A stretch of DNA of 64,000 bases from Ciona savignyi (Eukaryota; Chordata; Ascidiacea; Phlebobranchia; Cionidae). This document shows, piece by piece, positions 47,501-63,496 of the stretch. Each line of letters starts with the position of its first letter. Position 1 is the first letter of the stretch. The stretch covers positions 89,505 to 153,504 of the forward strand of contig CH002680.1 of assembly GCA_000149265.1 (NCBI GenBank). The letters run 5' to 3'. Below the pieces are notes generated by a model, which searched no databases, had not been told where the DNA came from, and saw nothing but the letters and a program-made list of their open reading frames with translations. Both the position numbers and the translations under genes were made by a program.

Positions 47501-50500
47501 ACAACTTTAAAAAGTGGCTCAAATATCCAACTTAATTTGCTGCAAGGAGATAAAGAGAGCTCATTTTCACATCTAGTGTGGCACGAGTTTTTTGCAGCTC
47601 TTTATATGTGCACACTGCCGCTAGAGGAATTTCGGCAAAATTTGGACAAACTTAAAGATAAGCACTTTGAAATGGTGTCACAACTGGTGTATGGAATTTT
47701 CAATGCTGAAAATCATGCAGTATTGTGCTTAATATTTCCGGATACTTTCAATGAAAATGACCGAAAATGTGAGGAGCTAAAAAGGTTTGCAGCAAACCAA
47801 ATGTGGCAAGAGGATTTTAAAGAACAACATTTACGAGTGTTTAACTGGATTCGGGAGTCCAACAACTCCGAAATGTTAAGCTGCATTTATGAGGTGTTGC
47901 CTGAATCTTTGGATTTTAGTACTTCTCCAGAAAATGGTCTGATAGTACATCCCACAGACATGATCAACTTTTCTCAGATTTTATCCAACAAATCTTTCCA
48001 GTCCATCAGTGCAAAAAATGTTACATTTGTGGGAAACTCTTTTGACCTCTTTGCAAAAGCCTTAAATCATACCACAAACGTAAGTTGATCATTTTATTGA
48101 ATTAAAGATTCATGGTATTCTGTCAAATTACAGTGCAATTTTTTTCAGTTAAAGTTTATTTTGTAGCAGATTATTTGGTGGTCCCACTTTTATTCCTACT
48201 AAATTTTCACATTAGATTAAGGTCTTGGACTTGTCCGGAGTTTACATGGGAAATGGCGAAACACAATCATTGGCCCAGTGTTTGAGCAAGATAGACAAGT
48301 TGGACCTTGTGGGTTGTTGTATTCGAAGGCAAGGGGCAATCCATCTTACCAATGCAATTAAAGATTTGCCTTCCCAGGTAGGTCGCTTCAACAATCCAAA
48401 CTAAACACAAAGATATAGTACTTGAAACACAACAATATCACACAATACCCATAGATAAGTATGTCCTTAAACGTTTTTTTTTCTATAATTATTCTAGAAT
48501 TAATAATTTCAAATATAGAAATCCAGATTCAAAATGCTCTAAAATATACTTGAGAGACAAGCAAAAACACTTTTTGTGTTTACTTACTTCTAAAAGTATA
48601 ATATTGTGTGGTAATAAAAAAATTAAAATTTTTAATACAAGTCATTATTGATATTAATTAAAAATTGTTCCTCTATGAACACGTAATTGCAAATTGCTAG
48701 AATAAAAAAATAATTCCGAATCATTTCTTTTTCGGACAAACTTGAATCTTAATTCAAGAATGGACATCCCTACCCATAGTTCAGCCAAAATAAGACCTGG
48801 CCGATAATGCTAATAAATGAATGCCTTTATAGTTGACTCATAGTCCATCAGTAAATGGACACATTACTAAACTAAACCAAAAGTATATTATTTTTTCATT
48901 TGTCTAAAAAGCATAACGATGCTTTAAATATAGAAGATGTGGCAATTTATTTCTTTTTTTAGATATGGCAAAGTCAAATATTTGTCCTATTAACATATGG
49001 CTACGTTATGTGTTAATAATGAGTGCTGCAATCTACCCTAATATTGTAATTGTTGTCACATAATAGTAGAATAACATAACTGAGATATAAATCCCTTTAC
49101 CTAAAACGTTGAATTAAAATATTGTTGGTGTTGAAAATTTTTTTAAAGAGATTCAAGGCTTTTTATTTTATATTTCGCTTCTTTACTGTAAAAATTAAGA
49201 TTATACTAATTAATAAATTTAAATAAAACAGGAATAAATGCAGATACTACTGTAGTTAAAAGTAAGTATTTACACAACATATACTATAAGTAAAAACAAA
49301 ACATTGCTGTTAAACATAATAAAAGTGTAAGTTGATGTGTGTCAACATATGGTGCAAGTGCAATATTACACATTGTGTAACATTTATTGTTTAAAGTTGT
49401 GTATTGTCTGGTTGGTAAATCATTAACATAAAGAAGCCCTCTTTATTTAAACTGGAATAAGTGAAAGGTGTACTTTAGTCTGTATCAACTGTTTATTCTA
49501 CTTGTTTAAATTTAAATTAAAACAGCCGTCGATCATGGTTTTGGAATTATAGTAGTAATATTTACAATTAAGTCAACTGAATCGTATTAATAATAAAAAG
49601 TTCCATAATTTTATTTCCAAACATCAAGATGTTATCATTTTATGTATTCCTTAACAAAATGATCACGATAACCTACTGTTCCAAGCTTAAAACCATAAAA
49701 TTATTACTTTTGATGGTTAAATGTAAATTTCAGTTAAAACGATTGGACTTGAGTGGAAACAGAATTGGCAACAGTGGTGTTCAGAAACTGGTTGCTTGCA
49801 TCCACAGAGTAAAGTCTTTATACCTGGAGCAATGCGACATTACATCTAATGGCATCAAAGATCTTTCTGAAAAAATCAAAACGCTTTCACAACCGGTACT
49901 TCTAATTTGGCAAAAGCTTGTTTTATTTTTACTGTGTATAATGCACTGCAATATTACTGGTAATCTGAGTGTATGTATGAGACATTCTGATCTGATTCCA
50001 GTTTTATAAGATTCCCCCTCATGCCTATTTCAATCCCTAAAGATTTTTGATTCTCCCCAGTAAAGTGTTATATACAGTTTCAACGGTATTAGTTTAGTTT
50101 ACAGAAATGACAAAAAAAAATATCACAATATGTTGGCTTATATTCAACCTCATGTAGTCTTTAATATTAACCATATACCGGGTAGTTCTGTGGTTAGGTG
50201 AAAACTTTAAAAACCATTTAAATAACTTTATGTCTCTTAGATGAATGAACTTCACTTGGAACACAACGATTTAGGAAACACTTCAAATTGTTTAATTGCT
50301 TGCTTGCCCAAGGTTAGAGAACTACATTTGAACCAATGCATAATGCCAGAAGCTGAACACCTTCGATTTACTACACAATTAACAGTAAGTAAAATGTTTT
50401 AAAACAACTGAAATAATAGAGTTGTTTTTTCCATCACTAATTTGTGTTGATGTGTTCCTGGAAAGCAATTTATCTGACATTTAGTGGCTTTGTATACCTT

Positions 50501-50859
50501 ATGCTATTTTTAATTCACATGTGTGACGAGAATCTTTATAGCACTATCAGATTGCTTTGTTTCCCAATTAAGTTGCAGAGGTTCTTCCATATTTATTGTG
50601 TTTTGATTAATCTATTTACAAATACTGCTGAAATAAGCTTCACAATACAGCCTTACACTTTAATTAATCTTTTAATGAGTCATTGTATTACATGTGTTGT
50701 GACATCACATAGCACCTATTTTGAAATATAAGGTTAGTTCCTCTTCTCCAATTGTTTTATTGTTTGTGTATTATATTACATGGATTGTCAATTGTTTTTT
50801 TTTTCCAGACACAAATGAAAATGAAAATTTATGGTTTAGATCAGATGCAACTGCGATGA
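44541..50859 (+). CDS. NACHT-LRR (NLR-like) protein (971 aa as modelled)
   Basis: Nine exons whose phases join: 44541-45055, 45354-45388, 45482-45547, 45976-46032, 46356-48079, 48216-48377, 49734-49895, 50241-50384 and 50809-50859 (2916 nt with the stop). The large exon is a NACHT NTPase: Walker A GQAGIGKST (about residues 330-338) and Walker B FLFIFDGIDEL (about 404-414), followed by winged-helix-like sequence including SFSHLVWHEFFAALYM, the FxHxxxxEFFAA signature of NLR proteins. Exons 6-8 (54, 54 and 48 codons) each hold leucine-rich repeats of the ribonuclease-inhibitor type (LKRLDLSGNRIGNSGVQKL). A 17-codon exon ends the protein. The first 224 residues have no recognised CARD, PYD or death fold. 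NLRs sense cytosolic danger and assemble signalling platforms; that role is inferred. The true start is uncertain: the frame is open upstream and a gap follows, so an effector-domain exon may be missing. Confidence 0.88.
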
Positions 50860-52190
50860 AAATAGTTCGTTTTTAAACTAATGTTTAGTCGTTTATTTTA
50901 TGCTTTTTTTAACAATTCTATGTTCTGCCTCTTTACTGTTCCAACCTTAAAGGTAGTGATTACATTCCATGATTGATCATTTAAAAAAAATAAATTAAGC
51001 AATTTTTTATTTTGTTTTAAAGTTGTTTTAAATGTATATCTTGCAGAGGCTTTAAATTAATTTATTCATTTTTATTATTCATAATTTTCTATGCATATAT
51101 ATAAATAAACTCATTAACTATCCACATATTTCAGCAAGTAGGTGGATAGTTAATTGTTTTTATGTTTCCAATGAGAGTGGTTTTGTCATTCCTACAGCTC
51201 CAATAGAAATAGCTTTTCAGTTTTATTACAAAAAAAAATTATCTTGGTTTGAAATATAACTACATGTTTGAATTTGTAAATAGCTTTTTTTGCTGGTACT
51301 GTATGCAAGACAAATCTGTCTTAATGCTAAGTTAAACCTGTTAGTCATTGCCTTTTCTAAATAGAACAACACGATTCTAATTTGAAACAGGCTGTTCCTG
51401 ATTTTAATTTTACATTGTTTTATCTGTGCAATATGAGGTTTCATTTGCTTTAATTGATTATCTAAATCATGTAATGGTAAATTGTAATATATTATTAATA
51501 AACTTAAACTTGCAATTTATTAAGTATATTTTCTACATCTATATGCTTTCTTTGTATAACTGAGTTATTTTTTCTATAAATGTTGTGCTTTCTTCTTTGT
51601 ATCTTTAAATTGATTTAGTGCCAGTTCATATGACTTCTGTAATCGTTGTAATGTTTTTTTTAAAACCATCAAAATGTTTTAGCCAATTGTTCAAATGTAC
51701 ATTGAAAATAATTTCTTGTAAAGCACGGTATCTCATGTGGTTTTAAATAAAGTAGATTTGACTTGTGTCGGTCAGTGTGTGGTTGGTTGATGTAGTCTTT
51801 GCTTTTATATTATAGAGTGAAGATAAATTATGCCTGCAATCTAGTTGCTTACCCCAATGGTTATCTTGGTTAAGCGGATCAGATGTTTATCTTGGTTAAG
51901 TATAGGGGTTTGTCAGAATTTCTAACTGTTCGGTTACAAGAACTATCGCAGTGTCTTAAATAAACGTACTAACCAATGGGACCTCATGCAATTATGCACC
52001 ACAATATTTTCAAGTGTTGGGTAGTCGACATTTAATAAACTCACTCTAAAATAAATAAAAAATTATAAATTGTATTTTTACAGGGTATGTCAGTGGTTTG
52101 AAAAATTCCGCTATAACAGTATTTTAACGACTTGTTGTATTTACAGCAGATTGTAAGTTATAAAATTATGTGTGTCAAAGATATATCAAG
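50860..52190. other. Intergenic DNA between NLR-like and LanC-like genes
   Basis: AT-rich. It contains the NLR 3'UTR with an AATAAA near 50988 and presumably the LanC-like promoter. A short inverted repeat, ACTATCCAC ... GTGGATAGT, lies at about 51117-51151. No exon seen. Confidence 0.45.
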
Positions 52191-56328
<4,138 letters not shown>

Positions 56329-56519
56329 CTGTACAAACAAAATGCTTTGTTTTATTACTGCCATTTTGCTTGTGTGCAGGCTTTTGTTTGATTTTAGTAA
56401 GATGTATTTATCTTAAGTTTACCCTGGTATATATAAAAAAATTGCTTCGAGGAAAACAAAATTGAAATTGCACACAACAGGCAATGTTGTTGTAATCTGG
56501 AAAAAACACCTTATTGGGA

Positions 56520-56620
56520 GGATCGGATAGAATAATCATGTTTATCCCTGTGAATGGGAGAACCAGGAGGTTGACACACTGGCAATCGTCAGATCACATA
56601 GGATAGGATGTTCGAGGGTT
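56520..56620 (-). repeat. SINE 3'-end fragment
   Basis: GGATCGGATAGAATAATCATG, GTGAATGGGAGAACC and GGCAATCGTCAGATCAC match the 3' end of the SINE on minus. Confidence 0.65.
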
Positions 56621-56884
56621 TTTCCATGACCACGAATAAATGGATGTGTTATTTGTATTCTGTGCCGGGTGGAAAGTAAAAAGGAATCATACACGGTTAC
56701 CAATAATCCGCTGTCTTGTGTATCCTTTTTTTAACGACTGTTCGTTTTGTTGTCTTTTCCTTTGTCATAATTTGCTGTATTTAATACCGTAGCAAAAATA
56801 AATAAACTAAAACTAAAGAAGTGTCTTTTTTAGCATACAACCGACTATATAATGACCATGAAGCACCACTTTTTTTCTTTTTAG

Positions 56885-57184
56885 GGATAGGATAGGATAG
56901 GATATTCAGGTTTATCCCCGTGAATGGGAAAACCTAGGGGGTTATCACACGGGCAATCGTCAGATCACCTCGCGCCCATCGTCGGGTTACCGGAGCTATT
57001 GCAATGTGTTGTATATGATAGACACGTTCCTTCAATTTGGTAGAACCCATTAATCCGCTGGGTTCAGGCAATGTCCGTAAAGTGCCTTGCCCAAGGACAC
57101 AACCGTCTAGCTAGCGACCAATTTCGCACCTGCAACCTTTCGATTGAAAGGCGACGCACTTAACCGCTAGACCATCGGGCCGGA
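56885..57184 (-). repeat. Full-length tRNA-derived SINE (Cics-like)
   Basis: About 300 bp on minus. Its 3' tail is a run of GGATA units (TATCC on the sense strand) at 56885-56903, and the tRNA-like head (with AACCGCTAGACCA on plus) ends at about 57184. Very similar to the copy at 59719. Confidence 0.9.
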
Positions 57185-57499
57185 CGAACTGGCATATGCT
57201 ACTCAAACGAATTTTATTGTTGAAGGTTGGTTAAACTAGGGGTCAACAACTTACCTTTTGCACTTAATGGGCCATTTAACCGATATTCAATAAACTAAAG
57301 ATTACTGGGAGCCGCAAAACTAATAATATTTTTACAATAAAAAGAAAACAACTCCGTGTGAGATAAAGACATGTTTGTTCTTCCGTATATTTCACTTATG
57401 CTTGGGTATTAAGCACTCGCTACAGTAGCAATAAAATAGATAGAGCCCTATCAGAAGGATAAAAGAGCCCAGGTTGCCGACTTCTTTCTATAACTAGAG

Positions 57500-57840
57500 A
57501 GTGTCAACCACGTGTTTAACCACCACTATTTGTAAAACACATGATGTATGCTATATATTCATGCGAGCAGGGTCCCTTACCACATTTTGTATTTTATACG
57601 CCGAGTATATAGTTTGTTTCTGCAACCATAAACGCATGGGTCCCTGGGGTAACAATCCAATCTTGTTATTAATGTTCATTACGCAATAAATGTTATTTTC
57701 AGATACGTGGACGCCAAGTCCATGTTATCCAATATTCCAGAAAGTTTTAACCTGGCTGCCATAGTTTTGTTTCTGCAAGCATAAACGTATGGGTCCCATA
57801 GTTATCAAACCAATCTTCTTTTCCATGTGTAGTAAAAAAA
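57500..57840. repeat. Diverged interspersed block shared with 19640-19830
   Basis: GTTTCTGCAA...CATAAACGCATGGGTCCC occurs near 57617 and again near 57770 (a direct repeat). Similar text (TCTGTTTCTGCAAGGAAAAAC ... GGGTTCCC) is near 19783. Both loci lie next to a 336-bp array, so the blocks probably belong to one larger repeat. Confidence 0.5.
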
Positions 57841-57959
57841 AGTCATGTTAAATTTACGAACATTTCACCACAAATATTTTAAATTAAAGATTCATGTCAA
57901 GCGCTGTAGTGAAATGAAGCTAAATTCCAAAACAGCCCGATTTAGTATTTCATGACTTC

Positions 57960-59095
57960 AGGGAAATCCCCTGGATTTAATACATAATTTTTTGTTTTTA
58001 CTTTTCAATCTGGGTCATGTTATCCAACAATTCTTAAAGTTTTAATCCGATTTGACGACTCATTGTTGGAGATGTCGACGCGCCATGCCATGCCATGGAC
58101 AAAATCTTATGTTTTAGATTATTTCCCTAAGTATTTCTTTAAAGTGTTGAATCAGTTGCTAATGCACTTACATTCCACTAAATCTGATTTAAATTGGAGC
58201 AGTGGTTCATGCGCTATGCCCAAAAAAGTTAAATTTTTAGAAAAAAATAGAGTTTTGTTTTTTTACCTCCCAGGGGAATCCCCCTCTATAAATTACCTAA
58301 AATTTTGGTTTCTGCATATCTAGACCATGTGCGCTAACAAATGTCAAAGTTTCATTGCAATTCCATTACTTATTCTGATAAATGTCCAAGCCACAAGCCA
58401 TGCATGTCACAATCATGATTTGAGAACAAAATTCTGATTATTTAGGGGTATTTTCCTAGGTAATTTTTTTATTTCTTCAAAGTGTTATATCATCTGGCTA
58501 ATGTTCTTACATTTTACCAAACCTAATTAAAATTGAAGTAACGATTCAAGCGCTATGCCCAAAAAAGCGTTTTTTTTGGAAAAAAAATACCGTTTTGGTT
58601 TTTCACCTCCCAGGGGAATCGCCGTAAATAAATTACCTAAAATTTTGGTTTCTGCATATCTAGACCATGTGCGCTAACAAATGTCAAAGTTTTATTACGA
58701 TTGCATCACCCCTTCTGGTAGATATCGGAGCCACAAGCCATGCATGTCACAATCATGATTTGGAAACAAAATCTGATTTTTTAGGGTATTTCCCTAGGTA
58801 ATTTTTTTATTTCTTCAAAGTGTTATATCATTGGCTAATGTTCTTATATTTTACCAAACCTAATAAAAATTGAAGTAGCCGTTCAAGCGCTATGTCCCAA
58901 AAAGCTAATTTTTTAGAAAAAAATACCGTTTTGGTTTTTTACCTCCCGGGGGAATCCCCGTAAATAAATTACCTAAAATTTTGGTTTCTGCATATCTAGA
59001 CCATGTGCGCTAACAAATTTCAAAGTTTTATTACGATTGCATTACCCCTTCTGGTAGATGTCGAAGCCACAAGCCATGCCTGTCAAACCTTTGAC
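57960..59095. repeat. 336-bp tandem repeat array, copy 2
   Basis: About 3.4 units with a period near 336-340 bp. The marker TTCAAGCGCTATG or TTCATGCGCTATG recurs near 58206, 58545 and 58882. Units carry AAAATTTTGGTTTCTGCATA and TACCGTTTTGGTTTTT. The last three units are the more alike. The array ends in the A-run at 59096. Confidence 0.85.
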
Positions 59096-59175
59096 GAAAA
59101 AAAAAAAAAAAAGAAAAAAAAAAAACGGACAAAAACAATATGTGTCCCATTTTTCCAAATGGGACCCATAATGAC
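59096..59175. other. A-rich run and short hairpin
   Basis: A run of A interrupted by single G, then GTCCCATTT TTCC AAATGGGAC, a perfect 9-bp inverted repeat around a 4-nt loop, at the end of the array. Confidence 0.5.
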
Positions 59176-59185
59176 GGACAATTTA

Positions 59186-59527
59186 TTACATGCATAAATT
59201 TAAAATATTATCCCTAATCACAAATGCTATAATTGGGAAAGGCTGTCGTCCAAGTGAGCAAACTATCACAGCAGCTTTGTATATTTTCTTCAACTGTAAT
59301 CTCTTTGGTTGGATTCGGTATTGATTATCGAGATATGATCTGGATGGTCGGAGCAATGGACGCGTGATGCCGGGTTGCTTGGTGCTTTGACCTATGACTA
59401 TATCTTGCCTGGATCCGCTTGGTAAGTTGTAAAAGCTTTCTTTGCAGTAAACGCCAAGATAACTTTGGACGTTAAATTGAACGTTAATGAGAAACGCAAG
59501 AAGCGTTATTACACGGGTAATGCCAGA
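59186..59527 (-). other. Orphan open frame with a signal-like start
   Basis: A minus-strand frame of 113 codons with a hydrophobic segment near its start (VITLLAFLINVQFNV) and a charged middle (RPSRSYLDNQYRIQ). It has no ATG before the hydrophobic part, no matching splice signals that I trust, and sits between a satellite array and a SINE. I do not recognise it; it could be a lone exon or chance. Confidence 0.2.
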
Positions 59528-59718
59528 TTCCACAACGCTTCAACTGAGTGGTGACAAACTACCCAACCAAGCAATTTGGCCGAACTGAATAGTTTTATCA
59601 TAGATTTTCAAACCATTAAGTCGACCTAACACATACCAAACTGGTTTATTTTTGCATTTTTTATTCAGCTTTACCATGCGTGGCGAGTATTGGCAGGAGG
59701 TGTTCGCTTAGAATTTAT

Positions 59719-60021
59719 CCGGCCCGGTGGTCTAGCGGTTAAGTGCGTCGCCTTTCAATCGAAAGGTTGTAGGTGCGAAACTGGTCGCTAGCTAGTCGGT
59801 TGTGTCCTTGGGCAAGGCACTTTACGGACATTACCTGCTGAACCTAGCGAATTAATGGGTTCTACCAAATTGAAGGAACGTGTATATCATATACAACACA
59901 CTGCAATAGCCCGGTAACCCGACGATGGGCGCGAGGTGATCTTATGATTGCCCGTGTGATAACCCCCTAGGTTTTCCCATTTACGGGGATAAACATGAAT
60001 ATCCCATCCTATCCTATCCTC
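59719..60021 (+). repeat. Full-length tRNA-derived SINE (Cics-like)
   Basis: A box TGGTCTAGCGG (59728-59738), B box GGTGCGAAACT (59772-59782), body GTGTCCTTGGGCAAGGCACTT and a tail of ATCCT repeats. The least decayed copy of the family in the window. Confidence 0.92.
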
Positions 60022-60716
60022 CTTATACATTATGAAGGCACTGCGGCAATTATGTGCTTTATGTGCATAACGAACAGTGAGGTGAAGATGTTGAAAGCAA
60101 GGACTACTTGTAGTATAAAACGTAAATCAAATAAACTAAACGAAATTGTTACTTTAATTGTGAAACTGAATCGATAAAGGATAGGATAGGAAAAAGCTTA
60201 AATTTTTATCAGGCTTAGTTTCGAATATAACATGGGCTTATCGCTTGGACTGTTTTTTTTTGTATATAATTCGATATAATTATCGGTCGCGATAACTATT
60301 CGCCACATGAAACGTACTTCGATATTTAACTTTTTTATTTAACCTTCCCACCATTTACAGCTCTTATGGGGAATACGCCACATGTGGTCAGCGGTTTACA
60401 ATATTAAGAGCTCTGTAAACGATATGGTTGTCTATGGGACTAGTGTTTTGTTCTCAGGAAATAGTTACTCCTACTTTTCTCTATGGGTGACGGAGTCTAC
60501 ATTCTCTTTCTTGTTTAATAGTTTGATAAAAAATGAGGGTAAGACGAGAAAATGGTTTTTAAAATTCGCTGGTGAGTTTTTTTCTGAAAATAAATCTGCG
60601 CTTCTGTCTTGGCCTTCAATAAAGTATTTTATTTTTTACAGTCACCTGACAAAAAGTGATAGGATCGACATCTGTCATTGGCAACTTGGTTGTATACATG
60701 GCTTTACATTTTTAGT

Positions 60717-61000
60717 GAAAAGGTTACCAGCGCGCGGGTAAATTAAGTGCGCGCATCTTAATTTGTAGCGTGCTGATTTTACTGAATTGTGATACTGGTG
60801 GCCAACGACGGTCGATGTTTTTGTTAGAAAGTTAAGTGTGCGCTGGTAATTTATAGAAGCGTACTCAATTTGTGAACGCGTTGACAATTTTGCCGCACGA
60901 TGGCGTAAATAGTCGAATTATGACACCCTTTGCCAGGTGAAAGGTTACCAGCGCGCTGATTTTACTGAATCATGACATCGATGGCCAACCATAGAGATTA
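60717..61000 (+). repeat. Diverged direct repeat
   Basis: AAGGTTACCAGCGCGC occurs at about 60719 and 60947. GCTGATTTTACTGAAT...GATGGCCAACCA-type text follows each (about 60771 and 60956). Two units of roughly 200 bp. No coding role seen. Confidence 0.6.
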
Positions 61001-61389
61001 AACCATAAGTCCACTTATAAGGTTAGGAGAAATTTGAACTATATTATATTACTAAAATAAAAACAAATACTGGCGTGTCGGCTTAAAAAATGGCGTGTCG
61101 CGTCGGAAAAACTGGAGTGCCGCATGTTACACTTCTAAGCTTATAGTCCTATTGGAAAAGATACAATATAGGCTACAACTGCATATCCCATATATTTTTA
61201 AACTAACTCTTCTTAAAGTTTAACTTATAATATTATTTTATTACTGTTATTATGGGGAGTTAAGCAGACTAATCAGTGGTTTGGTGCGGCTAAGTGAGAA
61301 GTGTTTCCCGAAAATTGGTTCATGATGAGTATGGGGTATCCGAATATTTTTTATCGTATTAAAATTTACTATTCGAAAACCCGACTGTC

Positions 61390-61580
61390 GTGCTTTTATT
61401 TTGGGCTATGTAGGGAGTTTTCCTTTGGGTTTTTTGTAAAATTAAACGACGAGGCAAACTATAAGCATGTTATTAATGTTTCCTTGAAAATTTTAACATG
61501 ATTGGATTGACCGTTCATACCGATCACCTGGCGACCGGACTTGCCTGTCACCAGCGTTTTGCCAAAACAACATGAAAAAA
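61390..61580 (+). repeat. Short repeat shared with 33380-33560
   Basis: Second member of the diverged pair noted at 33380. It includes CTGTCACCAGCGTTTTGCC. Confidence 0.5.
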
Positions 61581-61599
61581 ACAAGGTAAATCAAAATGT

Positions 61600-63496
61600 T
61601 TTTATCAGAAATCGAAGGGAACCCATAATAAACCAGAGCGTGTGAATCACGTGTTAATTATTGATATTTGTACAAAATACATTGACGTTTTTCCGCGTAC
61701 ATTAATCGAGTTTCCGAGTTATTAATCCAAACTTGCTATTCAATATAAAAACAAATTGGACAATTTCTTGTCGAAAACCTCACAAAGCAAATCTATCAAC
61801 AATATGTAAAAAACGTAAAAAAACTTTCGTAAGAATATGCGTTACCCTCGGACTCGAAGGGAGCCCATAATAATCGATGAACCTTCTTAAATTAAACAAG
61901 TCTAGCTGAACATTTAACGGCAAAACGGTAAACACAACATATTGCCTTTAAGGAGAGCGTTGAATGCTTAAACAACAGTTGTTCTGTATTTTTCTGTTTT
62001 GTGGTCCCATAAAAACAATTAGACCGTCTACTGTAGTTTAAACATATTTTGGTGCTATTAAATTATCAAGCAGTTGTTGAGTTAAATTTAGATATTATCG
62101 TTTTCAGTCTATGGCGCTGTGATGTAAACATGTTTTTATTTTGCAAGATTTAAATTGACCAAAATATGGCGTTTGCATTGATAACTTACAATTTTTATTT
62201 ATCGAAAGCGTAAAATATAAATAGCGTAACTGCATGTGCCATTAAGTGCCTGACTGTTGGCTTATGCATTTTTTTACATTGCTCAATTTAGTTTATGAAA
62301 GTTCTTATGCTTTAAAAGACATATATACATTTAGCGATTATGTGATACAGGAACTACTATCATTACCAAAAAATACTAAGTATGATACGTTACTTGAAAT
62401 AAAACCAACTATATATGGTAATTTTATGTAATTGATTATAAAGACCATGATACCCCAGTATAGAAAGTATGTCACTTTTCGCTGAGATTTGGAGTGTGCA
62501 CACACCAAATATTTTAGTGCGCAGTGTGCAAACGTCCAAGAGTTACACTTCAAGTATGCACACAATATCTTTTTTTTACTATTTGTCAAAATCTTAAACA
62601 AACATATTATTTTATCCTAAATCTTTCGTATCTGTCAGCTAACATATCTATATACATAACATAGGGTAGGCTACATAACAAAAAATGTACTGACAGTAAA
62701 ACTTCAGGTGTCCAGAGGTAGGTTTACAGGTTTGTTGGAAGTTATACGATGTTGATGTTTAAAACATAAGGCTGTGTATTGGCTTGTTTCTCATATAAGC
62801 TACGCTCAGTATAAAGAAAAATCACCTGTCTGCCAGCTCGCGAGCGTGTGTGAAATTACTCAAGTTTGCAAAGACGCAGGGAAATAAAACTCGAGTGTGC
62901 AGTTGCCGTACTTACCATACTGGATGATATCCAGACAGTTTTTATGCTTTTGTTTTAGTGGGTATCTACAGTTTTTGTCACTATTTGTTTTTATTTCCAA
63001 TTTAGTTGTCGTAATTTGTATACCGTATATATATATATTCTTTTTGTAATGTTGACGCTTGACCCTGCAGCAAAAGAAACAACAAATTAATGGTAAATTT
63101 ATTTAATTAGATTAAAAAAATGTTCTATTCTGGTCGTTTTTAGCATTTAACAGACAGCAAAGTAGTTGAAAGGTGTCTAAGGTGGAAAAAGCGCTGTGAC
63201 ATCACAATTGTAGTGTGATGTCATTAGATTGTGATACTTCAATGCAAAACTTAAGGGATTTAATGTTTGAAAAATTTAAATACAGTTACTTGTAAAGATA
63301 AATATGTAGATCTATCCAGGGCCTCATATAGGTGTATAGTATTGACGTGATTAACAAATTCTCTTTGCATGGATTGAACAGTCACATTATTTGTAGGATT
63401 TTAAGTATCCTGTTGTTTTAACCTGCACCAACTAGTTCATTGTGTGTGAGCAATCTACTTAACTTGTTTAAGATTTAAGCACGAAATACATTGTTA
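61600..63496. other. AT-rich intergenic DNA
   Basis: No gene, RNA or full repeat recognised. It includes CTCGCGAGCGTGTG near 62838 and several poly-T runs. Confidence 0.4.

Noticed and set aside
57960..59095. CRISPR-like direct repeats
   Set aside because: Units are about 336 bp, contiguous and diverged, in animal DNA; this is a tandem satellite-like array.
60382..60741. 119-codon plus-strand frame
   Set aside because: Runs into the direct repeat at 60717 and shows only low-complexity aromatic/Ser content; no motif or splice support.
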